Shown here: positions 44,126 through 52,656 of the stretch, piece by piece
Numbering within the stretch: position 1 is the first letter of the stretch
Layout of the letters: the number at the start of each line of letters is the position of its first letter
NCBI RefSeq assembly: GCF_013394595.1
Contig: NZ_CP053348.1
Location: forward strand, 682,001-746,000
Length of the DNA stretch: 64,000 nt
DNA from: Winogradskyella forsetii
GTDB lineage: Bacteria; Bacteroidota; Bacteroidia; Flavobacteriales; Flavobacteriaceae
Direction: 5' to 3'
Program-made: the position numbers and the translations under genes
Notes under the pieces: generated by a model
Told to the model about the DNA's origin: nothing
The model's input: only the letters and a program-made list of their open reading frames with translations
The model's database searches: none

Positions 44126-44503
44126 ATGAGCAAACCCCTAACACCTCAAGAAATCCATAACCTTGCCATGAACCATGTTGGTAAGGATTTAGAAGCACGT
44201 GGTTTTGAGTTTGTTGCCATTAATAGCAAACTAAAGCGCAATCCACAGTTTGTATGTATTGATAAGAATAGTCAGTATTATTTTGTGGTTGTTAGAGCGG
44301 TGATTCTGCCCGAAAATCCAAATAATTATGATGTGGTTTGGATGGAACTCTTCAAAAAGCATGCTTACGAAAAAGATGCCAAAGTGTTGTTTGCAGGAGT
44401 TGGATTGGGGAACCCAGAAGGCGAAAATAGACCGATTTATTTGAATGAAGAATATCTTATCGAGTATAACGGAATTCAGGTTATAGAAATGAATTTGAAT
44501 TAG
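44126..44503 (+). CDS. Conserved small protein upstream of apbE
   Basis: A 125-residue soluble alpha/beta protein, no signal. Blocks such as PQEIHNLAMNHVGKDLEARG, FVVVRAVILPENPNNYDVVW and VLFAGVGLGNPEGENRP look like a single restriction-endonuclease-like or UPF-type fold, but I cannot name it. I recall homologues just upstream of apbE or near nqr in Flavobacteriaceae. It probably shares a transcript with apbE (79 bases to the chosen apbE start). A role in NQR maturation is a guess. Confidence 0.72.
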   Translation: MSKPLTPQEIHNLAMNHVGKDLEARGFEFVAINSKLKRNPQFVCIDKNSQYYFVVVRAVILPENPNNYDVVWMELFKKHAYEKDAKVLFAGVGLGNPEGENRPIYLNEEYLIEYNGIQVIEMNLN

Positions 44504-44582
44504 TAGCTCATTTTGAACCTGCCTGTCGCCAGACAAAAACTAAGGACCTGGCAATCTCTTAAAAATGATGAATCAAGTAAAA

Positions 44583-45563
44583 ATGAAAAAATCTTTAATT
44601 TTATTAATTGCTGTAATTGCTTTTTTATCCTGCCAGAAAGAACCAAAAAACATCAAATTATCTGGTCCAGTTTTCGGTACGGCTTACAATATTCAATTCT
44701 ATTCAGAAGACGATACTAACTATCAAAAACAATTCGATAGCCTTTTTAATGTGATTAACGCGTCCATGTCAACCTACATTCCAGATTCAAAAATCTCGAA
44801 AATCAACAGAGGCGAAGCTGTTGATATAGATGATCATTTTATTAGAGTATTTGAAACCTCTAAAGCCGTTTACAGAACAACCGAAGGTGTTTTTGATCCA
44901 ACTATTGGAGCTGTGGTAAACGCATGGGATTTTGGGCCAGAAGGGAAAATTACCAATATAGATAGTACCGCAATTGATAGTCTGATGAAAACGGTAGGGT
45001 TTAATAGAATGGGATTAAAAAATAACAAAATTGTAAAGCGCGGACAGTCCTATTTAGATTTTAATGCCATAGCAAAAGGTTATGCCGTTGATGTTATTGG
45101 CGAATTTTTAGAAAGTAAAAATAGCCAAGACTATTTAGTAGAAATAGGAGGGGAAATTAGAGCCAGAGGCATTAATCTTGAAAAAAAATCGGAATGGAAA
45201 GTTGGAATCGATGATCCCAATTTTGATGGCGAACAATCCTATTCTAAAGTGATTAGTTTAAAAGACAAAAGTATGGCAACCTCTGGTACCTACAGAAAAT
45301 TTAAAATTGACCAAAATGGAAATCGCTATGCGCATATCATAGATACAAAAACAGGTTATCCTTCTAAAACCAATATTTTGAGTGTTTCAGTTATTGCAGA
45401 AGACTGTATGACGGCAGATGCTTATGCTACGGCTTTTCAGGCCATGGGAATCGAGAAGGTTTCCAGTTTTTTAGAAAGACATCCAGAATTAAAAGTTTAT
45501 TTTATCTATGAGGATAAAAATAAGTCGTTAAAAACCAGTAGTTTAAATGGTTTTCCAAATTAG
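44583..45563 (+). CDS. apbE: FAD:protein FMN transferase ApbE (lipoprotein)
   Basis: A 326-residue periplasmic enzyme that attaches FMN to Thr of NqrB and NqrC using FAD and Mg2+. Starting at ATG 44583 the lipoprotein signal ends IAFLSC. ApbE marks: FGTAYNIQFY, LDFNAIAKGYAVDVI (flavin and Mg2+ site), GGEIRARG, ATSGTYRKF, HIIDTKTGYP and CMTADAYATAFQAMG. An ATG 18 bases upstream would only extend the signal. Substrates are the nqrB and nqrC products encoded 19 kb upstream. Confidence 0.94.
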   Translation: MKKSLILLIAVIAFLSCQKEPKNIKLSGPVFGTAYNIQFYSEDDTNYQKQFDSLFNVINASMSTYIPDSKISKINRGEAVDIDDHFIRVFETSKAVYRTTEGVFDPTIGAVVNAWDFGPEGKITNIDSTAIDSLMKTVGFNRMGLKNNKIVKRGQSYLDFNAIAKGYAVDVIGEFLESKNSQDYLVEIGGEIRARGINLEKKSEWKVGIDDPNFDGEQSYSKVISLKDKSMATSGTYRKFKIDQNGNRYAHIIDTKTGYPSKTNILSVSVIAEDCMTADAYATAFQAMGIEKVSSFLERHPELKVYFIYEDKNKSLKTSSLNGFPN

Positions 45564-45692
45564 TATCCTCCACTGCTAAGCAATTTTATTACAGAATATC
45601 CTTAATGTCAGGTATGATGTCGATTAGTTTTAAACTTTCATTTATTTTTTAGTAAATTACTTAGGTACATTTAACACGACAAACCTACTTGT

Positions 45693-47168
45693 ATGAGAAT
45701 AAATTTTATCATACTTCTTTTTATTTTTGCTTTTCCATCTGCAATTATTGCGCAGTCTAATAGCGAAATGGGAGCTTATTATTTAATGCGATCAGAAGCC
45801 CTTTTTTTTAATAAGGAAATTAATAGATCTTTAGAACTTTTTAATAAAAGTTTAGAGTATATGGATAGCATTCCCAATAGTCGTGTTGCAAAATTAGGTA
45901 TGTTATTGAATTTTGAACACAAAAAATATTTTGAAGCAAGCTCTTACGGAAAATCATATTTTGAATTTGAAAAAGATAAATCCACGGAAGGGTATCAATA
46001 TATGTTAGAAACATATGATTATATTTTAAAAGAACTTGGTACGGACATGGAAGAACCTGCCAGGTATATTGAAGCGCCAATTAATAATATCCAGGAGCCC
46101 TTTACGGATAATGAAGAACTTGATAAAAATACTGAAGAATTTGGTAATAGTATAGACGAACTAGATAAGGGTATCGAAGAATTAGGTAGAGATATAGAAG
46201 AACTTGATAACAACATCGAAAAACTAGGTAGGGATAATGAAGAACATAAAGTGTTAATGACGTCAATTTTCAATGAAAAAATTGTGGATAAACGATTCGA
46301 TTCTCTTAATAATAAATGGATAAATCTATCTAGAAGATATGAAGTGCATATTGATAGTATTTATGAATTTAATAAGTATAAATTAGCTGTTTTTTCTAAG
46401 AATAACCAACTTGGAATAATGGACGATACTGGAAATATCATTGAAAAGCCTCAAAGTTATAATCATTTTTTAACTTATGATGGTTATGCTTTAATGTTAG
46501 ACAAACAAGATCATCCTACAAAAATTTACGTTTATAATTTTAAGACTAGGCAGGGTTTCGTTTTGCCAGAAATTTCTACCTTTAATTCAAATTCTTCACA
46601 TTACGGTAAGGTAATGCTTCCAAGAGCAAACGGGTTAATTGTTACTTATCCAGATAATTCTAATAATGCATATGTTTTTAATGTAAAAAGTAAATTATTT
46701 GTAACTACTGATACTGAACTAGAAGACTTTTTGAGGAAGCTGAAGAAAAACGATATTATTGAAACATATAAAGCGGAACAAGTTCGGATTAAAGGAAGAT
46801 GGCTCACAATAGGAAGTGAATTAGGTGCTGGTGTTTATGAGCTACACGAATTTGGTAATCGGTATGGTTATTTGAACACCCTTGATGGTAAAGTTTGGAA
46901 CGAAAAATATTATAATTATTTAGGTGGTTTTTGTAATGGTAATTTTGAATTAATAGAAGGCGAGAAAAGATTTTGGATGGATGTAGATGGTTTAAAATCA
47001 GAAACCAACGAAGATGAAAATGGCACATATTCTGGTGATTCAAGATTCGTAAAACGCGAGGATGGCATTTATGTCATTATTCAAAATAGAGAAGGAAAGG
47101 ATTATCTAATTTATGGGGATGAGGCTTTATTAAATCAAGAGCAGTTTATTGAAGCGGCATCGCGATAA
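45693..47168 (+). CDS. Exported protein with TPR-like N-terminus and perfect heptad coiled coil
   Basis: A 491-residue protein, family not recognised. A signal peptide occupies residues 1-20 (ending AIIAQ). Residues 25-115 look like TPR helices. Residues 141-182 are six uninterrupted heptads of the form EELDxxI/EELGRDI, a strong coiled coil. Residues 215-490 are beta-rich with WG-like segments (NNQLGIMDDTGNII, GNRYGYLNTLDGKV). The layout suggests a periplasmic oligomeric sensor or binding protein. No close operon partners; a minus-strand gene ends 52 bases downstream. Confidence 0.7.
   Translation: MRINFIILLFIFAFPSAIIAQSNSEMGAYYLMRSEALFFNKEINRSLELFNKSLEYMDSIPNSRVAKLGMLLNFEHKKYFEASSYGKSYFEFEKDKSTEGYQYMLETYDYILKELGTDMEEPARYIEAPINNIQEPFTDNEELDKNTEEFGNSIDELDKGIEELGRDIEELDNNIEKLGRDNEEHKVLMTSIFNEKIVDKRFDSLNNKWINLSRRYEVHIDSIYEFNKYKLAVFSKNNQLGIMDDTGNIIEKPQSYNHFLTYDGYALMLDKQDHPTKIYVYNFKTRQGFVLPEISTFNSNSSHYGKVMLPRANGLIVTYPDNSNNAYVFNVKSKLFVTTDTELEDFLRKLKKNDIIETYKAEQVRIKGRWLTIGSELGAGVYELHEFGNRYGYLNTLDGKVWNEKYYNYLGGFCNGNFELIEGEKRFWMDVDGLKSETNEDENGTYSGDSRFVKREDGIYVIIQNREGKDYLIYGDEALLNQEQFIEAASR
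46113..46238 (+). repeat. In-frame 21-base heptad repeats
   Basis: Six consecutive 21-base units encode EELDKNT, EEFGNSI, DELDKGI, EELGRDI, EELDNNI and EKLGRDN. Alternating D/G in the fourth position suggests a 42-base double unit that was duplicated. Confidence 0.75.
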
Positions 47169-47219
47169 TTTGAAAATAGTTGAGTCGTTTTATGTAGAAA
47201 GCTTTTTAGGATCGTGACT

Positions 47220-47999
47220 TTAAAATTTATAAACCACAGGAATAATCTCACCTTTAGCTAAACGATATTTATCAATGTCTTCGTTTGAAAGTATAGAGGT
47301 ATAATCAATTTCTTCAACCTTAAAACCAATGGAACGAAGCTTATCGAAATAATCACGACCATAAATCCTTACATGGTCATATTGTCCAAAGATTCTTGCA
47401 CGCTCTTTTTTATCAGTAATGCTATCATCTTCAAAAGTTTCAGCACGATTCAAATCTTGCGGAATCTGAAAAATACCATAGCCGTCAGGTTTCATCACTC
47501 TGTACAATTCTTGCATGGCTTTGGTATCATCTGGTATATGTTCTAATACATGATTGCAAAGAAGAACATCATAACTGTTATCTTCGAAAGGCAAGTCGCA
47601 AATATCTGCTTTGACATCCGCTATTGGAGACAACAAATCTGTAGTGGTGTAATCTAGGTTTTTAAGCCGTTTAAAACGATTTAAAAAACATTGTTCTGGG
47701 GCGAAATGAAGAACTTTCAGATGTTCAGAAAAAAAGTTAGTTTCATTTTTTAGGTATAACCAAAGTAACCTGTGCCGCTCTAATGAGAGTGTTGAAGGGG
47801 ATAATATGTTTGGTCTTTGTTTTCCATAACCATAAGGTAAAAACTTTCTAAAACTTTTACCGTCGATGGGATCGGTATAGTTATTTCCTTTTAAGAATAG
47901 TTCGAGGATAGGACGCGCCAAATAGCTTAGCCTGATTAATATAGGTCTAGGGATGGTATTTAGGATTAGTTTGAAAAGTTTTTTTGACACGAATTTCAC
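47220..47999 (-). CDS. Class I SAM methyltransferase with start codon inside a repeat
   Basis: A 259-residue Methyltransf_11-type protein. DIADV-like motif regions: TTDLLSPIADVKADICDLPF, NSYDVLLCNHVLEHIPDD (the LCNHVLEH acidic/aromatic block) and LYRVMKPDGYGIFQIPQ. RHRLLWLYLKNETNFF and KVLHFAPEQCF replace the usual glycine-rich motif I, as in cell-surface or lipid-modifying members. No ATG lies near the family N-terminus (KLILNTIPRPILIRL). Translation must begin at GTG 47999 or 47990, and both lie in the TTCGTG repeat flanking the GxxExxY gene. The native 5' end seems to have been replaced. Confidence 0.8.
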   Translation of the reverse strand: MKFVSKKLFKLILNTIPRPILIRLSYLARPILELFLKGNNYTDPIDGKSFRKFLPYGYGKQRPNILSPSTLSLERHRLLWLYLKNETNFFSEHLKVLHFAPEQCFLNRFKRLKNLDYTTTDLLSPIADVKADICDLPFEDNSYDVLLCNHVLEHIPDDTKAMQELYRVMKPDGYGIFQIPQDLNRAETFEDDSITDKKERARIFGQYDHVRIYGRDYFDKLRSIGFKVEEIDYTSILSNEDIDKYRLAKGEIIPVVYKF

Positions 48000-48012
48000 G
48001 AATTACCACGAA
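47981..48012. repeat. Left TTCGTG-iteron repeat of the GxxExxY module
   Basis: On the minus strand TTCGTGgTAA, TTCGTGaAA and TTCGTGtCAA occur in tandem followed by an A-tract. The last 19 bases are repeated exactly, in inverted orientation, at 48428-48446 on the other side of the GxxExxY gene. Confidence 0.8.
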
Positions 48013-48015
48013 CTA

Positions 48016-48390
48016 TTAAAGAACGATTCTTTTATATTTTAAACTATCTTCACCAAAGTTAATTAATAGTCCTAGCTTTAATTTTGAAACTGCCAAGTAA
48101 TTCAATGTTTGTTTGATATGTGCAGATACTAAACAATCAATTGCCTTTATTTCTAAAACAATTTTCTCATCAATTATAAAGTCTGCTTTGTATTTATGCC
48201 TTAAAATATTTCCTTTATAGCTAATAGCAAACTTTTTCTCTCGCGAATAGTCAATACCCTTATCGATGAATTCAATTTCCAATGCATCGGCATAAACCAC
48301 TTCATTAAATCCTTTACCTAATTGGTTATGGACTTCCATACATATTCCAATTATTTTATAGGCTTCGTCTTTATAGATTAGATTAGTCAA
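48016..48390 (-). CDS. GxxExxY protein
   Basis: A 124-residue member of the GxxExxY family, named for its motif, here GKGFNEVVY (about residues 26-34). It has a PD-(D/E)XK nuclease-like core: ADALEIEF, then YKADFIIDEKIVLEIKAID with the Asp...ExK arrangement, and QTLNYLAVSKLKLGLLINFG. Family function is unknown. Members are scattered in Bacteroidota and other phyla and are often bounded by short repeats. Here inverted TTCGTG repeats flank it, so it resembles a small mobile or domesticated unit. Confidence 0.85.
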   Translation of the reverse strand: MTNLIYKDEAYKIIGICMEVHNQLGKGFNEVVYADALEIEFIDKGIDYSREKKFAISYKGNILRHKYKADFIIDEKIVLEIKAIDCLVSAHIKQTLNYLAVSKLKLGLLINFGEDSLKYKRIVL

Positions 48391-48413
48391 TGCAATTATT
48401 TTAGTTCATCTAG

Positions 48414-48447
48414 GATTAGTGAAAATTAGTGAAATTCGTGTCAAAAA
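48414..48447. repeat. Right TTCGTG-iteron repeat of the GxxExxY module
   Basis: ATTAGTGAAAATTAGTGAAATT followed by CGTGTCAAAAA. The 19 bases GTGAAATTCGTGTCAAAAA match the left repeat exactly in inverse; the outer iterons carry TTAGTG instead of TTCGTG. Confidence 0.8.
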
Positions 48448-48532
48448 TATGAATCCAAGTATATTCGAGTTTAAATTTTCATAAAGATCAGTTCATTTCC
48501 AAATAAACTCCCGAAATGCGGGTCAAAATAAT

Positions 48533-49351
48533 TTACAATCCCAATAATTCCTTCCGAAAAGCATCCTCTTCATCCGACTCGATGCCTAAAGCTTCATGAA
48601 CATATGCAAATGTTGAGAGTATCTCAGGCTTTCCATCTACAATAGCAACATCATGCTCAAAATGTACACTCGGTTTGCCGTCTTGCGTCACAATGGTCCA
48701 ACCATCTTTAAGTTGTTTCACTTTATGAGTGCCTAAATTTATCATGGGTTCAATAGCAACCACCATTCCTTCTATAATTTTTTTACCTCTGCCTCGTCTT
48801 CCATAATTTGGCATTTCTGGATCTTCGTGCATTTTTCTACCCAAACCATGACCGACCAACTCTCTTACAACACCATAACCTTCAGCTTCACAATAGTTTT
48901 GTATGGCGAAACCAACATCTCCAACTCGGTTGCCAAGTTTTAGTTGTTCTATACCTACATAAAGCGATTCTTTTGTGACCTGTATGAGTTTTTTAGTTTC
49001 TTCTGCTACGTTACCAATCTCAAAAGTATAGGCGTGATCACCATAAAAACCATTCATTAATGCCCCACAGTCCACAGAAACAATGTCGCCATCTTTTAAT
49101 GGTACATCAGTCGGTAAACCATGTACCACAGCTTCATTTACACTACATAATAATGTGGAAGGACAATCGTAAAGCCCTTTAAAACCTGGTAAAGCACCAT
49201 GATCTCTTATGAATTCTTCTGCTATTGTATCTAAATGGTTCGTTGTGACACCTTCTTTTGTTTCTTTAGCCAACATTCCCAAAGTTTTTGATACAATGAG
49301 TGCACTTTTGCGCATTAATTCAATTTCTTCTGCCGTTTTTACAATAATCAT
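48533..49351 (-). CDS. map: Type I methionyl aminopeptidase
   Basis: A 272-residue cytoplasmic enzyme that removes the initiator Met. Metal ligands: SVDCGALMNGFYGDHAYTF (both Asp), VGHGLGRKMHEDP (His), VVAIEPMINLG (Glu) and HFEHDVAIVDG (second Glu). Length is normal for type Ia with a short C-terminal extension of about 20 residues. -7 promoter element at 49374-49381. Confidence 0.96.
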   Translation of the reverse strand: MIIVKTAEEIELMRKSALIVSKTLGMLAKETKEGVTTNHLDTIAEEFIRDHGALPGFKGLYDCPSTLLCSVNEAVVHGLPTDVPLKDGDIVSVDCGALMNGFYGDHAYTFEIGNVAEETKKLIQVTKESLYVGIEQLKLGNRVGDVGFAIQNYCEAEGYGVVRELVGHGLGRKMHEDPEMPNYGRRGRGKKIIEGMVVAIEPMINLGTHKVKQLKDGWTIVTQDGKPSVHFEHDVAIVDGKPEILSTFAYVHEALGIESDEEDAFRKELLGL

Positions 49352-49373
49352 GATTGAAAAATTTTTTGGATTG

Positions 49374-49381
49374 CAAAGATA
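49374..49381 (-). promoter_or_regulatory. map promoter -7 element
   Basis: TATCTTTG on the minus strand, 23 bases before the ATG. Confidence 0.55.
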
Positions 49382-49428
49382 AGCAAATAAGATGTACTCC
49401 TCTTTGTCGATTTAGATCGAAATTGTAT

Positions 49429-49827
49429 TTAAAAAGGCCACCATTTTTTTTTGGGAGCAGGAATAGTAGGTTCTTCTTTGGTAATTAATTGATATACTTC
49501 TCCCCAACCTAAAATACCTCCAATATTTCTGTCGTCAATAAAAAGATCGGCATGGATTTTTCGACTTCTAGTATCATCAAATTTTTCCTCCGGAAAACTA
49601 GCGTTTACAGCATAGAACTCAATACCGTTTTCTTTACAAAAATCGACAGCTTCTTGGAGTTTAGAACCACATCTGTAGGTCCATAGAATGAGCCGATGCC
49701 CATCTGCTTGGAGTCTTTTTAAAGTTTCAAAAGCAAAAATACGTGTTTTTCCAATTTTTGGATAGGCATCCTCTACAATGGTACCATCGAAATCTACGGC
49801 TACTACTAATCTATTTTGAAAATTCAT
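49429..49827 (-). CDS. BT0820-like HAD hydrolase
   Basis: A 132-residue small HAD-superfamily protein without a cap domain. Motif I is VVAVDFDGTIVED (nucleophile Asp), motif II LILWTYRCG, and motif IV HADLFIDDRNIGG. The start is ATG 49827 (MNFQNRLVVAV); a frame extension to 49887 overlaps the -7 element at 49851-49858. Phosphatase substrate unknown. Confidence 0.87.
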   Translation of the reverse strand: MNFQNRLVVAVDFDGTIVEDAYPKIGKTRIFAFETLKRLQADGHRLILWTYRCGSKLQEAVDFCKENGIEFYAVNASFPEEKFDDTRSRKIHADLFIDDRNIGGILGWGEVYQLITKEEPTIPAPKKKWWPF

Positions 49828-49850
49828 GCTATTTTTCTTCAATTGAGGCG

Positions 49851-49858
49851 CAAAGTTA
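49851..49858 (-). promoter_or_regulatory. HAD gene promoter -7 element
   Basis: TAACTTTG on the minus strand, 24 bases before ATG 49827. Confidence 0.5.
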
Positions 49859-49914
49859 CAATAATAAGAGGTTTGCACCAATTTCAATTTGTAACATATA
49901 GGTTAAATTTGTAG

Positions 49915-51432
49915 CTAAACAAGGCTTTCTTGTGTCATCGCCTTAGGTTGTGGTATGCCCATTAATTTAAGAATTGTTGGAGCAATATCACCTAAAATAC
50001 CATCTTTTATGGCTTTCAAATCCTTGTCAATTAGGATAACTGGAACCGGATTTGTAGTATGCGCTGTATTTGGAGAACCATCAGGATTTATCATGGTTTC
50101 ACAATTGCCGTGATCTGCAATTAAAATGGTAGTGTAATCATTCTCTAAAGCCGTTGTAATAACACTTTTTACACATTGGTCAACAGCTTCACATGCCTTT
50201 ATAGCGGCTTCCATTACTCCTGTATGCCCAACCATATCGCCATTGGCAAAATTAAGGCAAACAAAATCTACCTCTCTTTTTTTGAGTTCAGGGACCAAAG
50301 CGTCTGTTAATTCGAAAGCACTCATTTCAGGCTTTAAATCATAAGTGGCCACTTTTCGTGAATTTCTTAAAATTCTGGTTTCGCCATGAAATGGTTTTTC
50401 TTGTCCGCCAGAAAAGAAGAAGGTGACGTGAGGGTATTTCTCAGTTTCTGCAATTCTAATTTGTTTTTTATGGTGATTTTCTAAAATTTCCCCTAAAGTC
50501 TCAGACAAATTATCTTTATTATAAACGACCTTTATACCTTCAAAACTATCATCGTAGCTGGTCATTGTAACATAATAAAGATTTAATTTATGCATGTTTT
50601 GCTCATGAAAGTCACGTTGGGACAAGGCTTCAGTCAATTGACGACCACGATCCGTTCTAAAGTTGAAGAATATAACAACATCATCATCTTTAATTGTGGC
50701 TACAGGATTGTTCTCTCTATCAACTGCGATAATAGGTTTTATAAATTCGTCTGTAATATCATTTTCATAATGATTTTGAATGGATTGTAAAACATTAGTG
50801 GTTTTTTCGCCTTCTCCATTGACTAAAGCATCATAAGCCAATTTTACACGTTCCCAGCGTTTGTCTCTATCCATGGCATAATAACGACCAGTTACGGAGG
50901 CTAATTTTCCTGAGGTTTTTTGGAGATGATCTTCTAAATCAGAAATATAACCATAACCAGATTTAGGATCCACATCTCTGCCGTCTGTAAAGGCATGTAC
51001 AAAAACGTTTTCTAATCCATAATCATGAGTGGCATTGAGCAATCCGAAAAGATGTTTAATGTGAGAATGGACACCACCATCGCTGACCAAACCTAATAAA
51101 TGCACGTTTTTATTGTTGGCTTTTGCATATTCGAAAGCGGTTTTCAAAACCGGCTCCTCACGAAGTGTTTTATTTTCTACTGCCAGATTTATTTTCACTA
51201 AATCTTGATATACAATTCTGCCGGCTCCTAAATTCATATGGCCAACTTCGCTGTTTCCCATTTGCCCCTCTGGCAAACCTACATGCAAACCATCGGTTCT
51301 TAAGCTTGCGCTTGGATATTTGGTGTAAAGCGAATCAATAAATGGTGTTTGTGCATTGTCTATTGCCGAAACTTTTGGGTCAGGTGATTTTCCCCAACCA
51401 TCTAAAATCATTAGAATAACCTTCTTGTCCAT
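49915..51432 (-). CDS. gpmI: 2,3-bisphosphoglycerate-independent phosphoglycerate mutase
   Basis: A 505-residue glycolytic enzyme interconverting 3- and 2-phosphoglycerate with two Mn2+ ions. LMILDGWGKSPDP at the N-terminus holds the first metal Asp. SEVGHMNLGAGR has the phospho-Ser near residue 61. HAFTDGRDVDPKSG and FFNFRTDRGRQLTEAL are substrate loops. NGDMVGHTGVMEAAIKA and LIADHGNCETM carry the second metal site. Length is full. Own promoter at 51453. Confidence 0.97.
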   Translation of the reverse strand: MDKKVILMILDGWGKSPDPKVSAIDNAQTPFIDSLYTKYPSASLRTDGLHVGLPEGQMGNSEVGHMNLGAGRIVYQDLVKINLAVENKTLREEPVLKTAFEYAKANNKNVHLLGLVSDGGVHSHIKHLFGLLNATHDYGLENVFVHAFTDGRDVDPKSGYGYISDLEDHLQKTSGKLASVTGRYYAMDRDKRWERVKLAYDALVNGEGEKTTNVLQSIQNHYENDITDEFIKPIIAVDRENNPVATIKDDDVVIFFNFRTDRGRQLTEALSQRDFHEQNMHKLNLYYVTMTSYDDSFEGIKVVYNKDNLSETLGEILENHHKKQIRIAETEKYPHVTFFFSGGQEKPFHGETRILRNSRKVATYDLKPEMSAFELTDALVPELKKREVDFVCLNFANGDMVGHTGVMEAAIKACEAVDQCVKSVITTALENDYTTILIADHGNCETMINPDGSPNTAHTTNPVPVILIDKDLKAIKDGILGDIAPTILKLMGIPQPKAMTQESLV

Positions 51433-51452
51433 GTCAGAATATTTTATGAATT

Positions 51453-51460
51453 CAAAGATA
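51453..51460 (-). promoter_or_regulatory. gpmI promoter -7 element
   Basis: TATCTTTG on the minus strand, 20 bases before the ATG. Confidence 0.55.
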
Positions 51461-51695
51461 ACACTTACTAACTTATTACGATTTTGTAATCAGAAAAAAT
51501 ATAAAATTTTATTTTCTATATCTGAAAAGCGTACTGGAATTAATACATAATTCAGATTGGATTCGTTTTTAGCATTATGATTATATGAATGTTAAAGAAA
51601 TGTTATAATGCTATTTAACCGTAACAAATTGAAAATCATGTCGTCTTTTATTATATAATCAAAAAACAAATCAATTAAATTTAAAATCTTTCATC

Positions 51696-52091
51696 ATGAA
51701 AAAATCAGCAGTAGTTTTAGCCTTAGCATTGGGCTTTTCAATTTGTAACGTAAATGCAACAAACCATGTTTTAACTTCTAAAGTAAGTGACGATATTGTT
51801 CAATCCATAGAGGTTAGTCCTCTGTGTAAAGCGGTTGCCATTGGCGACACAGAAGAAGTCAAACGTCTATTGAACAACGGCGTGGACGTCAATGCCAAAT
51901 CTAATGGTATGATGCCTATACATTATGCCGCCAAATACAATCGTGTGGATATGATTAAGGTGTTAATCACAGCAGGTTCTAAAATTCACGATCCTTGTGA
52001 TTTAGGCTATACGGCATTGGGACATGCGGAAAAAGCAAAAGCAACAGATGCCGAATTATTTTTAAAACGTTTTAAAAAGAAAACTGTCTAG
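51696..52091 (+). CDS. Exported ankyrin-repeat protein
   Basis: A 131-residue protein with a signal peptide (VVLALALGFSICNVNA, residues 5-20) and about two and a half ankyrin repeats. LCKAVAIGDTEEVKRLLNNGVDVNAKS, broken at about residue 70, is followed by GMMPIHYAAKYNRVDMIKVL and GYTALGHAEKAKATDAELFL. Likely periplasmic protein-protein binding. Monocistronic with a strong terminator. Confidence 0.85.
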   Translation: MKKSAVVLALALGFSICNVNATNHVLTSKVSDDIVQSIEVSPLCKAVAIGDTEEVKRLLNNGVDVNAKSNGMMPIHYAAKYNRVDMIKVLITAGSKIHDPCDLGYTALGHAEKAKATDAELFLKRFKKKTV

Positions 52092-52117
52092 GAGTAGACA
52101 ATTATTTGAGTTAGTCT

Positions 52118-52149
52118 AAAAATGCGTCTTTTTTAAGATGCATTTTTTG
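52118..52149 (+). terminator. Terminator of the ankyrin gene
   Basis: AAAAATGCGTCTT and AAGATGCATTTTT form a stem with one mismatch, then a T-tract. Confidence 0.8.
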
Positions 52150-52226
52150 TTTTTAAGGTGACCTGTTATATGACTTAATTTTTATAACTTTTCATTTTTC
52201 AATTTAAAATAATTTAAGACTAGAAT

Positions 52227-52652
52227 ATGAATTTTGAATTCAAAATAATTCTAAACCAAAATTTAAATCAAGTGATTCCTCTGGTTTACGCCTTAAATGA
52301 AGGCAAAGTGAGTAAGGAATTGCTTCTGTCTCGATTTAACGAAATGAAACTGCAAAATTATGAATGCGCTGGTGTCTTTGTTGATAATGAGTTAATCGCA
52401 GTAACTGGTCTTTGGTTTTGCACACGTCATTACAGTGGGAAATCTGTTGAATTAGACCATGTGTACATTACGCCAGAATTTAGGAATAAAGGCTTGGGTA
52501 AGGAATTTATGTCTTGGATTCAAAATTATGTTCAAGAAAAAGGCTATAATGCCATGGAATTAAATACTTATGTACAAAATAATCCGTCTCACAAGTTTTA
52601 TTACAATGAAGGGTATACTATTTTAGGCTATCACTTTCTGAAGAAGTTGTAA
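52227..52652 (+). CDS. GNAT-family N-acetyltransferase
   Basis: A 141-residue acetyltransferase. VELDHVYITPEFRNKGLGKEF carries motif A with the acetyl-CoA loop RNKGLG (about 90-95). ELNTYVQNNPSHKFYYNEGY is motif B, with the usual Asn-x-Ala/Ser-x-x-Phe-Tyr pattern. Acceptor unknown. Ends just before a repeat-rich spacer. Confidence 0.88.
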   Translation: MNFEFKIILNQNLNQVIPLVYALNEGKVSKELLLSRFNEMKLQNYECAGVFVDNELIAVTGLWFCTRHYSGKSVELDHVYITPEFRNKGLGKEFMSWIQNYVQEKGYNAMELNTYVQNNPSHKFYYNEGYTILGYHFLKKL

Positions 52653-52656
52653 TCTG

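Noticed and set aside
43920..44129. Possible 69-codon gene before the 125-residue gene
   Set aside because: It covers the promoter -7 element at 44077 and the end of the DUF4846 remnant and has no recognisable content.
46113..46238. CRISPR-like array
   Set aside because: The 21-base units are contiguous, without spacers, and encode in-frame heptads.
48016..48390. Classic insertion sequence
   Set aside because: No transposase of a known family and no clear target-site duplication; only the iteron ends suggest mobility.
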